From Streptomyces sp. ISL-10 (GTDB lineage: Bacteria > Actinomycetota > Actinomycetes > Streptomycetales > Streptomycetaceae), in assembly GCF_018614575.1 (NCBI RefSeq), contig NZ_JAGGOJ010000011.1, forward strand, positions 186,001 to 250,000: a DNA stretch of 64,000 bases, in the 5' to 3' direction. Below are positions 52,627 to 60,890 of this stretch, piece after piece; the stretch's first letter is position 1, and each line of letters begins with the position of its first letter. The notes beneath the pieces were generated by a model that did not search any database, was not told where the DNA came from, and saw nothing but the letters and a program-made list of their open reading frames with translations. The position numbers and the translations under genes are program-made.

Positions 52627-52645
52627 AACTCTGAAACTTGTTCTA
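52627..52645. promoter_or_regulatory. KstR-type operator between kstR and the glycosyltransferase operon
   Basis: On the minus strand TAGAACAAGTTTCAGAGTT, which contains TAGAACAAGTTTCA, a full match to TNNAACNNGTTNNA. It lies 127-145 bases before the kstR start and 54-72 bases before the glycosyltransferase start, so it could govern both directions. Confidence 0.68.
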
Positions 52646-52698
52646 GATTAGCGCGAACGATTACGCTCCGGCGAAACGCAGTGAGAAGGGGGCCGTGG

Positions 52699-54018
52699 GT
52701 GACCGCAGAGGCCATAGAGGTCGGCCCCCGTGCGGGCACGTCCGGTGACGGCGACTCCCCGCTGCGCATCGCGCTCCTGACCTACAAGGGGAACCCGTTC
52801 TGCGGCGGCCAGGGCGTCTACGTCCGCCATCTGTCGCGTGAGCTCGCCCGCCTCGGTCACCACGTCGAGGTCATCGGCGCCCAGCCCTACCCGGTCCTCG
52901 ACGAGGGCGTGCCGCTCACCGAGCTGCCCAGCCTCGACCTGTACCGCCAGCCCGACCCGTTCCGGACGCCCGGGCGCGACGAGTTCCGCAACTGGATAGA
53001 CGCCGTCGAGGTCGCCACCATGTGGACCGGCGGCTTCCCCGAGCCCCTGACCTTCTCCCTGCGCGCGCGCCGCCACCTGCGCGCCCGCCGTGGCGAGTTC
53101 GACGTCGTCCACGACAACCAGACGCTCGGCTACGGCCTCCTCGGCGACCTCGGGGCCCCGCTCGTCACCACGATCCACCACCCGATCACCGTCGACCGGC
53201 AGCTGGACCTGGACGCCGCCGCCGACTTCAAGCGCCGCGCCTCGGTACGCCGCTGGTACGCCTTCACCCGCATGCAGAAGCGCGTCGCACGGCGGCTGCC
53301 GTCCGTTCTCACCGTCTCGGGCTCCTCACGGCAGGAGATCACCGACCACCTCGGCGTACACAGCGACCGGATCCATGTCGTCCACATCGGCGCCGACACC
53401 GACCTGTTCTCGCCGAATCCCGCGGTCGCCGAGGTGCCCGGCCGGATCGTCACCACCTCCAGCGCCGACGTGCCCCTCAAGGGACTCGTCCACCTCGTCG
53501 AGGCCCTGGCGAAACTCCGCACGGAGAACGAGGACGCCCACCTCGTCGTCGTCGGCAAGCGCGCCGAGGACGGCCCGGTCGCCCAGCTGATCGAGCGCTA
53601 CGGACTGAAGGACGCCATCCGGTTCGTCAAGGGCATCACGGATGCCGAACTCGTGGACCTGGTGCGCAGCGCCCAGATCGCCTGCGTGCCGTCCCTGTAC
53701 GAGGGCTTCTCGCTGCCCGCCGCCGAGGCCATGGCCACCGGCACCCCGCTCGTCGCCACCACGGGCGGTGCGATCCCCGAGGTCGCGGGCCCCGACGGCG
53801 AGACGTGCCTGGCCGTCCCGCCCGGCGACGCCGAGGCCCTGGCCGCCGCGCTGCGCCGCCTCCTCGGCGACCCGGACCTGCGCGCCCGGCTCGGTGCGTC
53901 CGGCCGAGCCCGGGTGCTCGCCCGGTTCACCTGGAAGCAGGCCGCGATCGGCACGGCCGAGCGCTACCGGGAGGCCATCGCGGCGTCCCCGGCCCCCGTC
54001 CGTACCCGTACCTCCTGA
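52699..54018 (+). CDS. Glycosyltransferase family 4
   Basis: 439 residues, GT-B fold. The N-terminal domain opens RIALLTYKGNPFCGGQGVYV (acceptor side loop with GGQG); the donor domain has VHIGADTDLFSP, VTTSSADVPLKGLVHLVEAL, RFVKGITDAELVDLVRSAQ and the retaining GT4 signature PSLYEGFSLPAAEAMATGTP (E-x7-E). Donor and acceptor are unknown. GTG at 52699 is preceded by AGAAGGGGG; the frame is open to 52501 across the operator. First of three tightly linked genes. Confidence 0.92.
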   Translation: MTAEAIEVGPRAGTSGDGDSPLRIALLTYKGNPFCGGQGVYVRHLSRELARLGHHVEVIGAQPYPVLDEGVPLTELPSLDLYRQPDPFRTPGRDEFRNWIDAVEVATMWTGGFPEPLTFSLRARRHLRARRGEFDVVHDNQTLGYGLLGDLGAPLVTTIHHPITVDRQLDLDAAADFKRRASVRRWYAFTRMQKRVARRLPSVLTVSGSSRQEITDHLGVHSDRIHVVHIGADTDLFSPNPAVAEVPGRIVTTSSADVPLKGLVHLVEALAKLRTENEDAHLVVVGKRAEDGPVAQLIERYGLKDAIRFVKGITDAELVDLVRSAQIACVPSLYEGFSLPAAEAMATGTPLVATTGGAIPEVAGPDGETCLAVPPGDAEALAAALRRLLGDPDLRARLGASGRARVLARFTWKQAAIGTAERYREAIAASPAPVRTRTS

Positions 54019-54061
54019 TCCCCCCGCACCCCCAGCTCCGCCCCCAGGAAGGCAGACCCCC

Positions 54062-54793
54062 GTGCTGACCGTCGACTTCTCCCGCTTTCCGCTCGCCCCG
54101 GGCGACCGCGTGCTCGACCTGGGCTGTGGCGCAGGCCGGCACGCGTTCGAGTGCTACCGGCGCGGTGCGCAGGTCGTGGCCCTGGACCAGAACGGCGAGG
54201 AGATCCGCGAGGTCGCCAAGTGGTTCGCCGCGATGAAGGAGGCGGGCGAGGCCCCCGAGGGCGCCACCGCCACCGCGATGGAGGGCGACGCGCTCAACCT
54301 GCCGTTCCCCGACGAGTCGTTCGACGTCGTCATCATCTCCGAGGTGATGGAGCACATCCCCGACGACAAGGGCGTGCTCGCCGAGATGGTCCGGGTCCTG
54401 CGGCCCGGCGGCCGGATCGCCGTCACCGTGCCGCGCTACGGCCCGGAGAAGATCTGCTGGGCGCTCAGTGACGCGTACCACGAGGTCGAGGGCGGGCACA
54501 TCCGCATCTACAAGGCCGATGAACTGCTCGCCAGAATGCGGGAGGCGGGCCTCAAGCCGTACGGCACCCACCACGCGCACGCGCTGCACTCGCCGTACTG
54601 GTGGCTCAAGTGTGCCTTCGGCGTGGACAACGACAAGGCGCTGCCCGTGCGGGCGTACCACAAGCTGCTGGTCTGGGACATCATGAAGAAGCCGCTCGCG
54701 ACCCGGCTCGCGGAGCAGCTGCTCAACCCGGTCGTCGGCAAGAGCTTCGTGGCGTACGCGACCAAGCCGCACCAGCCCAAGGTCGAGGCGTGA
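54062..54793 (+). CDS. Class I SAM-dependent methyltransferase
   Basis: 243 residues. Motif I is RVLDLGCGAGRHAFECYRRG, motif II AQVVALDQNGEEIREVAKW, then GDALNLPFPDESFDVVIISE and VLRPGGRIAVTVPRYGPEK. An extra C-terminal part follows (HHAHALHSPYWWLKCAFGVD). Substrate unknown, perhaps the product of the adjacent GT4. GTG at 54062 has AGGAAGG upstream. It overlaps the next gene by four bases (GTGA). Confidence 0.9.
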   Translation: MLTVDFSRFPLAPGDRVLDLGCGAGRHAFECYRRGAQVVALDQNGEEIREVAKWFAAMKEAGEAPEGATATAMEGDALNLPFPDESFDVVIISEVMEHIPDDKGVLAEMVRVLRPGGRIAVTVPRYGPEKICWALSDAYHEVEGGHIRIYKADELLARMREAGLKPYGTHHAHALHSPYWWLKCAFGVDNDKALPVRAYHKLLVWDIMKKPLATRLAEQLLNPVVGKSFVAYATKPHQPKVEA

Positions 54794-55869
54794 CGACCTC
54801 GCGGAGGACCGAGCACCTCGTCCTGCCCGGGGTCCTGACCGAGGAGCAGGCCGCGGAGACCGTCGCCGGCATCCTCGCCGTACAGCGTGAGGACGGGGCG
54901 ATCCCGTGGTTCCGGGGCCACCACCTGGACCCCTGGGACCACACCGAGGCCGCGATGGCGCTGGACGCGGCGGGCGAGCACGAGGCGGCGGCCCGTGCCT
55001 ACGCCTGGCTGGCCCGCCACCAGAACGGCGACGGCTCCTGGTACGCCGCCTACCACGACGGCGACGCGGGCGCCGTGACCGACCGGGGCCGCGAGAGCAA
55101 CTTCTGCGCGTACCTCGCGGTCGGCGTCTGGCACCACTATCTGAGCACGGGGGACGAGGCGTTCCTCGACCGCATGTGGCCGGTGGTGTTCGCCGCGGTC
55201 GAGTTCGTGCTCGGACTGCAGCAGCAGGGCGGCCAGATCGGCTGGAAGCGGGAAGTGGACGGCACGGCGGTGAACGACGCGCTGCTGACCGGCAGTTCGT
55301 CGATCCACCACGCGCTGCGCTGCGCCCTCGCCATCGCGGAGGAGCTGGAGGAGCCGCAGCCGGACTGGGAACTCGCGGCCGGCGCGCTGGCCCACGCCAT
55401 CCGCCACCACCCCGAGCGCTTCCTCGACAAGGACCGCTACTCGATGGACTGGTACTACCCGATCCTCGGCGGAGCGGTCACCGGCGCGGAGGCCAAGGCC
55501 CGCATCGACGCCCGCTGGGACGACTTCGTGGTGCCCGGCCTCGGCGTGCGCTGCGTCCTGCCGAACCCGTGGGTGACGGGCGGCGAGAGCTGCGAACTGG
55601 CGCTGGCGCTGTGGGCGATGGGCGAGTCCGACCGCGCGCTGGAGATCCTCCAGTCCGTCCAGCACCTGCGTGCCGAGGGCGGCATGTACTGGACGGGCTA
55701 CGTCTTCGAGGGCGAGCGCGCGATGTGGCCGGAGGAACTGACCACGTGGACGGCGGGCTCACTGCTGCTGGCGGTGGCCGCGCTCGGGGGCGACGAGGCG
55801 ACGACGGCGGTGTTCGGCGGTGAGCGCCTGCCGAGGGGATTGGCGGGGGACTGCTGCGGGTTGCTGTGA
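54790..55869 (+). CDS. Toroid-fold (prenyltransferase / squalene-cyclase-like) protein
   Basis: 359 residues of alpha/alpha repeats: ILAVQREDGAIPWFRGHHLD, PWDHTEAAMALDAAGEHEAA, WLARHQNGDGSWYAAYHDGD, WVTGGESCELALALWAMGES. It lacks the DxDD motif of squalene-hopene cyclases and has no signal peptide, so it may be a sugar- or isoprenoid-processing cytosolic enzyme. The WDHTEAA region may hold active-site acids. GTG at 54790 overlaps the methyltransferase stop. Third gene of the operon that starts at the KstR-type site. I cannot name its reaction. Confidence 0.8.
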   Translation: MTTSRRTEHLVLPGVLTEEQAAETVAGILAVQREDGAIPWFRGHHLDPWDHTEAAMALDAAGEHEAAARAYAWLARHQNGDGSWYAAYHDGDAGAVTDRGRESNFCAYLAVGVWHHYLSTGDEAFLDRMWPVVFAAVEFVLGLQQQGGQIGWKREVDGTAVNDALLTGSSSIHHALRCALAIAEELEEPQPDWELAAGALAHAIRHHPERFLDKDRYSMDWYYPILGGAVTGAEAKARIDARWDDFVVPGLGVRCVLPNPWVTGGESCELALALWAMGESDRALEILQSVQHLRAEGGMYWTGYVFEGERAMWPEELTTWTAGSLLLAVAALGGDEATTAVFGGERLPRGLAGDCCGLL

Positions 55870-55889
55870 CCGGGGGTTTGTCCCCCGCC

Positions 55890-56110
55890 CCGCCCCATCC
55901 CTGAACTGGGGCTCCGCCCCAGGCCCCCGCACCGCGCTCCGCGCGGTGTCCTCAAGCGCCGGACGGGCTGATTTCGCTCCGCGAAATCAGCCCCCGGGGG
56001 CACCTCCCGCGGCCGCCAGGCCGTAGGGGGAGTTCGGGGCATGGGGCTTGGGGCGGAGCCCCAACGGGCGCTTCGCGCGAACCCGGGGAAGGGCGGGGAG
56101 GGGAAAACGC
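55890..56110. repeat. Cluster of Streptomyces intergenic palindromes
   Basis: No gene in 55870-56128. ggggctccgcccc (55908-55920) and its inverse ggggcggagcccc (56050-56062) bracket ccgcgctccgcgcgg and the hairpin gggctgatttcgc-tcc-gcgaaatcagccc (55965-55993). The whole cluster reads almost as one large inverted repeat. It lies at the convergence of the toroid gene and a small membrane-protein gene and may terminate both. Confidence 0.8.
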
Positions 56111-56128
56111 CCCCGCAAGGGGCTACCG

Positions 56129-56419
56129 CTAGCGCCGCCGCAGCGCCCCCGCCACCGCGTGGCCGATGAACAGGTACACCACCGCCGCCAGGCCGTAGCC
56201 CGTCACCACCCTCGCCCATTCCTTGTCGAAGGTGAACAGGTCGTGCGACCAGCCGGCCAGCCACCGTGCCGCCCCGCGGACGAACTCCACGAGGTCGTTC
56301 GCGCGGTTGGCCTCCAGCAGGTACATCAGGATCCACAGGCCGATGACGATGGCCACGACGTCCGCGACGACGACAACGATGCGCGCCGCCGCTGCGGTGT
56401 TTCTCGCGAGTGTTGTCAT
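56129..56419 (-). CDS. Small two-helix membrane protein
   Basis: 96 residues with two hydrophobic segments (VVVVADVVAIVIGLWILMYL at about 15-35 and VTGYGLAAVVYLFIGHAVAG at about 68-90) joined by a polar loop. The N terminus TTLARNTAAAARIVVVV is a common opening among short Streptomyces membrane proteins. ATG at 56419; frame upstream to 56590 is Arg/Pro-rich and unsupported. Function unknown. Confidence 0.78.
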   Translation of the reverse strand: MTTLARNTAAAARIVVVVADVVAIVIGLWILMYLLEANRANDLVEFVRGAARWLAGWSHDLFTFDKEWARVVTGYGLAAVVYLFIGHAVAGALRRR

Positions 56420-56505
56420 GACGAGCGTCTTGCCGTTTGTGCATGCGTGAAACCCGTTCGGGGCCGCCGGTGGCCGCGGGTCCGTGTCCCGGCTCGGTGC
56501 GTGAG

Positions 56506-57516
56506 CTAGGCGTTCAGCTCCGCGAGCACCCGCAGCGTCCGGCGGTCGGGGGCCGTCACCAGCAGGTCCGTCACCGGCCCCTTGCGCCACAGCTCCAGCC
56601 GTTCCGCGATCCGTTCCCGCGGTCCGACGAGTGAGATCTCGTCCGCGAAGGTGTCCGGCACGGCCAGGACCGCCTCCTCGCGGCGCCCCGCGAGGAACAG
56701 TTCCTGCACTCGGCGGGCCTCCTCCTCGAAGCCCATCCGTGCCATCAGGTCCGCGTGGAAGTTACGGGCCGCGTGCCCCATGCCGCCGATGTAGAACCCG
56801 AGCATCGCCTTCACGGGCAGCAGCCCCTCGGCGACGTCGTCGCAGACGCGAGCCCGTGCCATCGGCGCGACGGTGAAGCCCTCGGGCAGGCCGGTGAGCG
56901 ACGCCTCGTACACGTTCGTGCGCAGCGGCGACCAGTACAGCGGCAGCCAGCCGTCGGCGATGCGGGTCGTCTGCGCGATGTTCTTCGGCCCCTCCGCGCC
57001 CAGCAGCACCGGCAGGTCGGCACGCAGCGGATGCGTGATCGGCTTCAGGGGCTTGCCCGTGCCCGTGCCGTCCGGCCCTGCGTACGGATGGGAGTGGAAC
57101 CGCCCCGCCAGCTCCACGGGCCCTTCACGGGCGAGGACTTGGCGGACGACGTCCACATATTCGCGCGTCGCGGTCAGCGGGCTCGCCGGGAACGGGCGTC
57201 CGTACCAGCCCTCCACCACCTGCGGCCCCGACAGGCCGAGCCCCAGCATCATCCGCCCGCCGGACAGGTGGTCGAGGGTCAGCGCGTGCATCGCCGTCGC
57301 CGTCGGGCTGCGCGCGGCCATCTGCACGACGGCCGTGCCCAGCCGGATACGGGAGGTGTGTGCGGCGATCCAGGTGAGCGGCGTGAACGCGTCCGACCCC
57401 CACGCCTCGGCCGTCCACACGGAGTCGTATCCCAGCCGCTCGGCCTCCCGGGCCAGTTCGAGATCGGCCGGGTCGGGGCAGCGGCCCCAGTAGCCGAGGG
57501 CGAGTCCCAGTCGCAT
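56506..57516 (-). CDS. LLM-class F420-dependent oxidoreductase
   Basis: 336 residues with the luciferase-like TIM barrel: MRLGLALGYWGRCPDPADLE, ERLGYDSVWTAEAWGSDAFT, AARSPTATAMHALTLDHLSG and LGLGLSGPQVVEGWYGRPF, the pattern of F420-dependent family members (compare MSMEG/Rv F420 LLM proteins). Likely hydride transfer from F420H2 to an unknown substrate. ATG at 57516 has GGAAGGAGG upstream; ATG 57546 lacks a site. Confidence 0.9.
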   Translation of the reverse strand: MRLGLALGYWGRCPDPADLELAREAERLGYDSVWTAEAWGSDAFTPLTWIAAHTSRIRLGTAVVQMAARSPTATAMHALTLDHLSGGRMMLGLGLSGPQVVEGWYGRPFPASPLTATREYVDVVRQVLAREGPVELAGRFHSHPYAGPDGTGTGKPLKPITHPLRADLPVLLGAEGPKNIAQTTRIADGWLPLYWSPLRTNVYEASLTGLPEGFTVAPMARARVCDDVAEGLLPVKAMLGFYIGGMGHAARNFHADLMARMGFEEEARRVQELFLAGRREEAVLAVPDTFADEISLVGPRERIAERLELWRKGPVTDLLVTAPDRRTLRVLAELNA

Positions 57517-57570
57517 GGCGGCCCTCCTTCCTTCCCCACACGGCATTCTGACGGGACGTCAGGGTACGGG

Positions 57571-57606
57571 CAGCGGCCCCCCGCCCGGAAGGGCGAGGGG
57601 CCGCTG
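57571..57606 (-). terminator. Terminator after the DUF5336 gene
   Basis: Stem cagcggcccc / ggggccgctg with an inner ccgccc / gggcga helix, 16 bases past the DUF5336 stop on the minus strand. Confidence 0.85.
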
Positions 57607-57621
57607 GGGGCTTGCGTGACG

Positions 57622-58473
57622 TCAGCCGCGCTGGATGCCGGAGGTGTCCTGGAGGACACCGCGACGGCCGTCCTGGGTCTGGGCCACCAGGGCCGGACCG
57701 CGCTGCTCGACCGCCAAGTACCAGGTTCCAGGTGCCAGTTCGGCGATCGGGGTAGGCGAACCGTCCTCGCCGTACAGCGGCCGGGCGACGGGCACGGCGA
57801 ACCAGAACGGCGCGAAGTCGGACGGCGCACCGCCCTGCGAGGCATCCGCCGGGCCGGGGGCCGGGGCGGCGTGCGGGCCGGGCTGGGCGGCCTGCGGCGC
57901 GCCCGCGTGGGCACCGTACGGCTGCGGCTGACCGGGCTGCCCGCCGTAGGGCTGCTGCTGGGCGCCCGGGTAGCCGTAACCACCCTGCGGCTGCATGCCG
58001 TACGGCTGCGGGGCCGCGGGGCGGGGAGCGCCGAGGAGGGGGGCCTTGAAGGCCGGGACGAGCAGGGTGCAGACGGCACCGGCGGCGAGGACGAGCGCGG
58101 CGATGAAGCCGAGGATGAGCCCGGTGCCGGAGTCGGGGCTGAACCCGTCGGCGTTGAGCGGGCCCGCCGGGTCGAAGATCGCGCCGAGCGCGGACCAGGC
58201 GGTGAAGAGCGTCAGGGCGACGCCGAGCTGGCCGAGGTCGAGGCCGATGACCTTCGGGGGCTGCGGGAGCGCACGGGAGAGCACGATCAGAGCCGCGCCG
58301 ATGATGCCGGCGAGGTAGAAGCCCAGGAGCAGGGATCCGTTGTCCCAGGCGGTCGGCACGTCGTCGCATTGACTGCCGGAGCAGTCGAACGTGCCGAGGA
58401 ACGAGGCGATGAACAGCAACACCGCTGCTCCGATCACCACGCCATCGCCTCGAGTGAGGGAGCGGATGTTCAC
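57622..58473 (-). CDS. DUF5336 family membrane protein
   Basis: 283 residues. Four helices in the first 145 residues (VVIGAAVLLFIASFLGTF, LLLGFYLAGIIGAALIVLS, LGVALTLFTAWSALGAIF, LILGFIAALVLAAGAVCTLL), then a Gln/Pro/Gly/Tyr-rich tail (QPYGMQPQGGYGYPGAQQQP) and a final folded stretch (FAPFWFAVPVARPLYGEDGS). This is the DUF5336/34-kDa-antigen-like plan of actinobacteria. Function unknown. GTG at 58473 has AAAGGA upstream. Confidence 0.85.
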   Translation of the reverse strand: MNIRSLTRGDGVVIGAAVLLFIASFLGTFDCSGSQCDDVPTAWDNGSLLLGFYLAGIIGAALIVLSRALPQPPKVIGLDLGQLGVALTLFTAWSALGAIFDPAGPLNADGFSPDSGTGLILGFIAALVLAAGAVCTLLVPAFKAPLLGAPRPAAPQPYGMQPQGGYGYPGAQQQPYGGQPGQPQPYGAHAGAPQAAQPGPHAAPAPGPADASQGGAPSDFAPFWFAVPVARPLYGEDGSPTPIAELAPGTWYLAVEQRGPALVAQTQDGRRGVLQDTSGIQRG

Positions 58474-58634
58474 GTGTCAGTCCTTTGTAGGTCGTCTCAT
58501 CGGGGCGGTCGTCGCAGCCGCCCGGTCGGGCGGGCGGGCGCACGGACGCGGAGCTCGGGGGTGACTCCCCATCGTAGAGGCGAATCTATCGTCCAGTGGT
58601 TCCGGCCGTCCTCCCGGTATCGCACTTTGCGTGC

Positions 58635-59600
58635 TCACTGCCGGAGGTAGCTGCCGATCCCGTCGGCCATTCCCTGGGCCGCCTTCTGACGCCAGCCCGG
58701 GCTGGTCAGCAGAGCGGCGTCCTCGGCGTCCTGCATATTGCCGCATTCGATGAACACCTTGGGAACGGTGGACAGGTTGAGCCCGCCGAGATCCTTGCGC
58801 ACATCAAGTCCCGTACCGCCGCCCACATAGTTGGAAGGGGCACTTCCGGTCCTGCGCAGGAAGTGGCCGGCGATGCGTTCACCCAGGTCACGTGACGGTC
58901 CGACGATCTTCGACGTGTCCGCGGCGCCGCCCTTGACGAGTGCGGGCAGGATCACATGGAATCCGCGGTTGCCGGTCGCCGATCCGTCCGCGTGCACCGA
59001 GATCACCGCGTCCGCTTCGGCTTCGTTGCCGAATCGTGCTCGTTCATCGATGCAGGGACCGAACGGACGGTCGTTCTCGTGGGTGAATGTGACCGTTGCG
59101 CCCTGCTCTTCGAGCAGAGTGCGAAGACGTCGTGAAACATCGAGGGTGAAATCGGCCTCGCGGTATCCGCTACGGGTCGCCGTGCCCGTCGTGTCGCATT
59201 CCTTACGGTTCGTTCCGATGTTCACGAGCTTGTTGATCTCGCTCGGGTGGCGGAAGTTGCCGGGGTTGTGCCCGGGATCGACGACGATCACCTTCCCGGC
59301 GAGCGGCCCCTTGGCCCCGGGTCGCTCGGCAGGCGCGGAGCGCGTGGCCGACGTGGTGGGCGAGGGGGAGGCGGCCGGGCCCTCGTCGCCGGGCTTGCCC
59401 GCGGCCTGCTCCGTGGACGCCTGCCCCGTGGACGCCGGCGTCGAGGCCGCCGCAGGCCCGGGCGCGGCGCTCCCGCCTGCGCCCTGCCAGATCAGCCAAC
59501 CGGCGAGGCCCACGGGCACGAGCGCGGCGGCGGCGACGAGACCGCGCCGGGAGCGGCGCGGTCCGGTGTGCGGGTGCTGGTTCTCGTCGAAGTACGACAC
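58635..59600 (-). CDS. N-acetylmuramoyl-L-alanine amidase (Amidase_3)
   Basis: 321 residues: cytoplasmic tail, one membrane helix (GLVAAAALVPVGLAGWLIW), Ala/Thr/Pro linker, and a zinc amidase domain (about 100-320) with KVIVVDPGHNPGNF, VSVHADGSATGN-like AVISVHADGSATGNRGF and the catalytic glutamate in VPKVFIECGNMQDAEDAALL. Cleaves the amide between muramic acid and the stem peptide, for cell separation or wall turnover. GTG at 59600. Membrane-anchored rather than released. Confidence 0.92.
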   Translation of the reverse strand: MSYFDENQHPHTGPRRSRRGLVAAAALVPVGLAGWLIWQGAGGSAAPGPAAASTPASTGQASTEQAAGKPGDEGPAASPSPTTSATRSAPAERPGAKGPLAGKVIVVDPGHNPGNFRHPSEINKLVNIGTNRKECDTTGTATRSGYREADFTLDVSRRLRTLLEEQGATVTFTHENDRPFGPCIDERARFGNEAEADAVISVHADGSATGNRGFHVILPALVKGGAADTSKIVGPSRDLGERIAGHFLRRTGSAPSNYVGGGTGLDVRKDLGGLNLSTVPKVFIECGNMQDAEDAALLTSPGWRQKAAQGMADGIGSYLRQ

Positions 59601-59654
59601 GGTCGCGATGCTAGGCCCTTTTCTTCGGGACCGGCGCTGCCGACCGCCCGGGAC

Positions 59655-60308
59655 TCAGACGCCCGCGCCCGTTCGGCGCAGCACCCGCAGCGACCCCGTC
59701 GCCGAGACCTCGGTGAACGCGCCCGACGCCAGCGCCCGCAGGTAGACGCGGTACGGGGCCTGCCCGGTGAATTCGTCCACCGGCTCGGGGAAGACGTCGT
59801 GGATCAGCAGCAGTCCGCCCTCGGCGACATGCGGCGCCCAGCCCTCGTAGTCGTTGCTCGCGTGCTCGTCCGTGTGGCCGCCGTCGATGAAGACCAGGCC
59901 GACCTCGCCGCCCCACACCTTCGCCGCCTGCGGCGACCGGCCGACGATCGCGATCACATGATCCTCCAGGCCCGCGCGGTGCAGCGTGCGGCGGAAGGTG
60001 GGCAGCGTGTCCATCAGCCCCACCTCCGGGTCCACCACCTCCGGGTCGTGGTAGTCCCAGCCCGGCTGCTGCTCCTCGCTGCCCCGGTGGTGGTCCACGG
60101 TCACCGCCACCGTCCCGGCCTCGCGGGCCGCGTCGGCGAACAGGATCGTCGAACGCCCGCAGTACGTGCCCACTTCGAGCAGCGGCAGCCCGAGCGCCCC
60201 CGCCTCCACGGCGGCCGCGTACAGGGCGAGACCCTCGTCCACGGGCATGAAGCCCTTTGCGTCCTCGAAGGCGGCGAGGATCTCCGGCTTGGGGGTGGCG
60301 GGCGGCAT
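59655..60308 (-). CDS. Class I SAM-dependent methyltransferase (Methyltransf_24-like)
   Basis: 217 residues. SAM loop LPLLEVGTYCGRSTILFADA, then VAVTVDHHRGSEEQQPGWDY, GLVFIDGGHTDEHASNDYEG and GGLLLIHDVFPEP. The family includes sugar and antibiotic O-methyltransferases; the substrate here is unknown. ATG at 60308 has GGAGGACC upstream. The next gene downstream on the same strand is the amidase, 54 bases away. Confidence 0.9.
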   Translation of the reverse strand: MPPATPKPEILAAFEDAKGFMPVDEGLALYAAAVEAGALGLPLLEVGTYCGRSTILFADAAREAGTVAVTVDHHRGSEEQQPGWDYHDPEVVDPEVGLMDTLPTFRRTLHRAGLEDHVIAIVGRSPQAAKVWGGEVGLVFIDGGHTDEHASNDYEGWAPHVAEGGLLLIHDVFPEPVDEFTGQAPYRVYLRALASGAFTEVSATGSLRVLRRTGAGV

Positions 60309-60460
60309 GCGGTCCTCCGGGCGGGGCGTGCAGGTGGGAGGCCATGGTGCCCTACGGACGGGTAACTGCCCTGATCGAGGTCCTTTACGTGATTCACGTC
60401 ACCTGCGGCGCGCTGCTTACGCTCGGCTACGAGACGTTCACGAACGGGGGCGGTCGCCTT

Positions 60461-60810
60461 GTACCAGATGCGCAATCTCGACCCCAGTGCATCGCCGCTG
60501 GACTACTAACGGTGCCGAACTGCGACGTCGGCGAGAAGCAACAGGCATGAACCAGGCGCAGTTGGGCTCGTGCATCTTCGTCACGGGCTCCCTGGTCGGC
60601 CAGATCGAGACGGCGAAGAAGGTCCCGACCCGGGACTTCAGCGAACGGGTGGACGCGGCGCTGGGCACGGACGGGATGTTCTCCCGGCTGGTGGGCCTGG
60701 TGCTGCACAGCCAACTGCCGCACTGGTTATCTGTTGGAGCCGCGCGTGTTCACCACCACCCCGCCGCCTTCGCGGCGTTCGTCGCCGCGGCGGCCGTGGG
60801 CCGGCTCTGA
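60461..60810 (+). pseudogene. Fossil of an HTH-DUF397 gene pair
   Basis: MRNLDPSASPLDY runs into a stop in phase (actactaacggt), and the match resumes one base out of frame as GAELRRRREATGMNQAQLGS, CIFVTGSLVGQIETAKKVPT and RDFSERVDAALG, the HTH of the same family as the regulator at 32899. After LPHWL the DUF5753 domain is missing and the sequence jumps to HHHPAAFAAFVAAAA, the tail of a DUF397 protein. One frameshift plus a deletion of about 800-900 bases explains it. The promoter element upstream (60417-60436) is retained. Confidence 0.8.
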
Positions 60811-60890
60811 CCCGTCCCCCGGACCAGCGAGGCCGGCGCGTACCATCGGTGCGTTTGCTCTGACTTGGCGGGTTCGCAAGGGGGAAAGTC

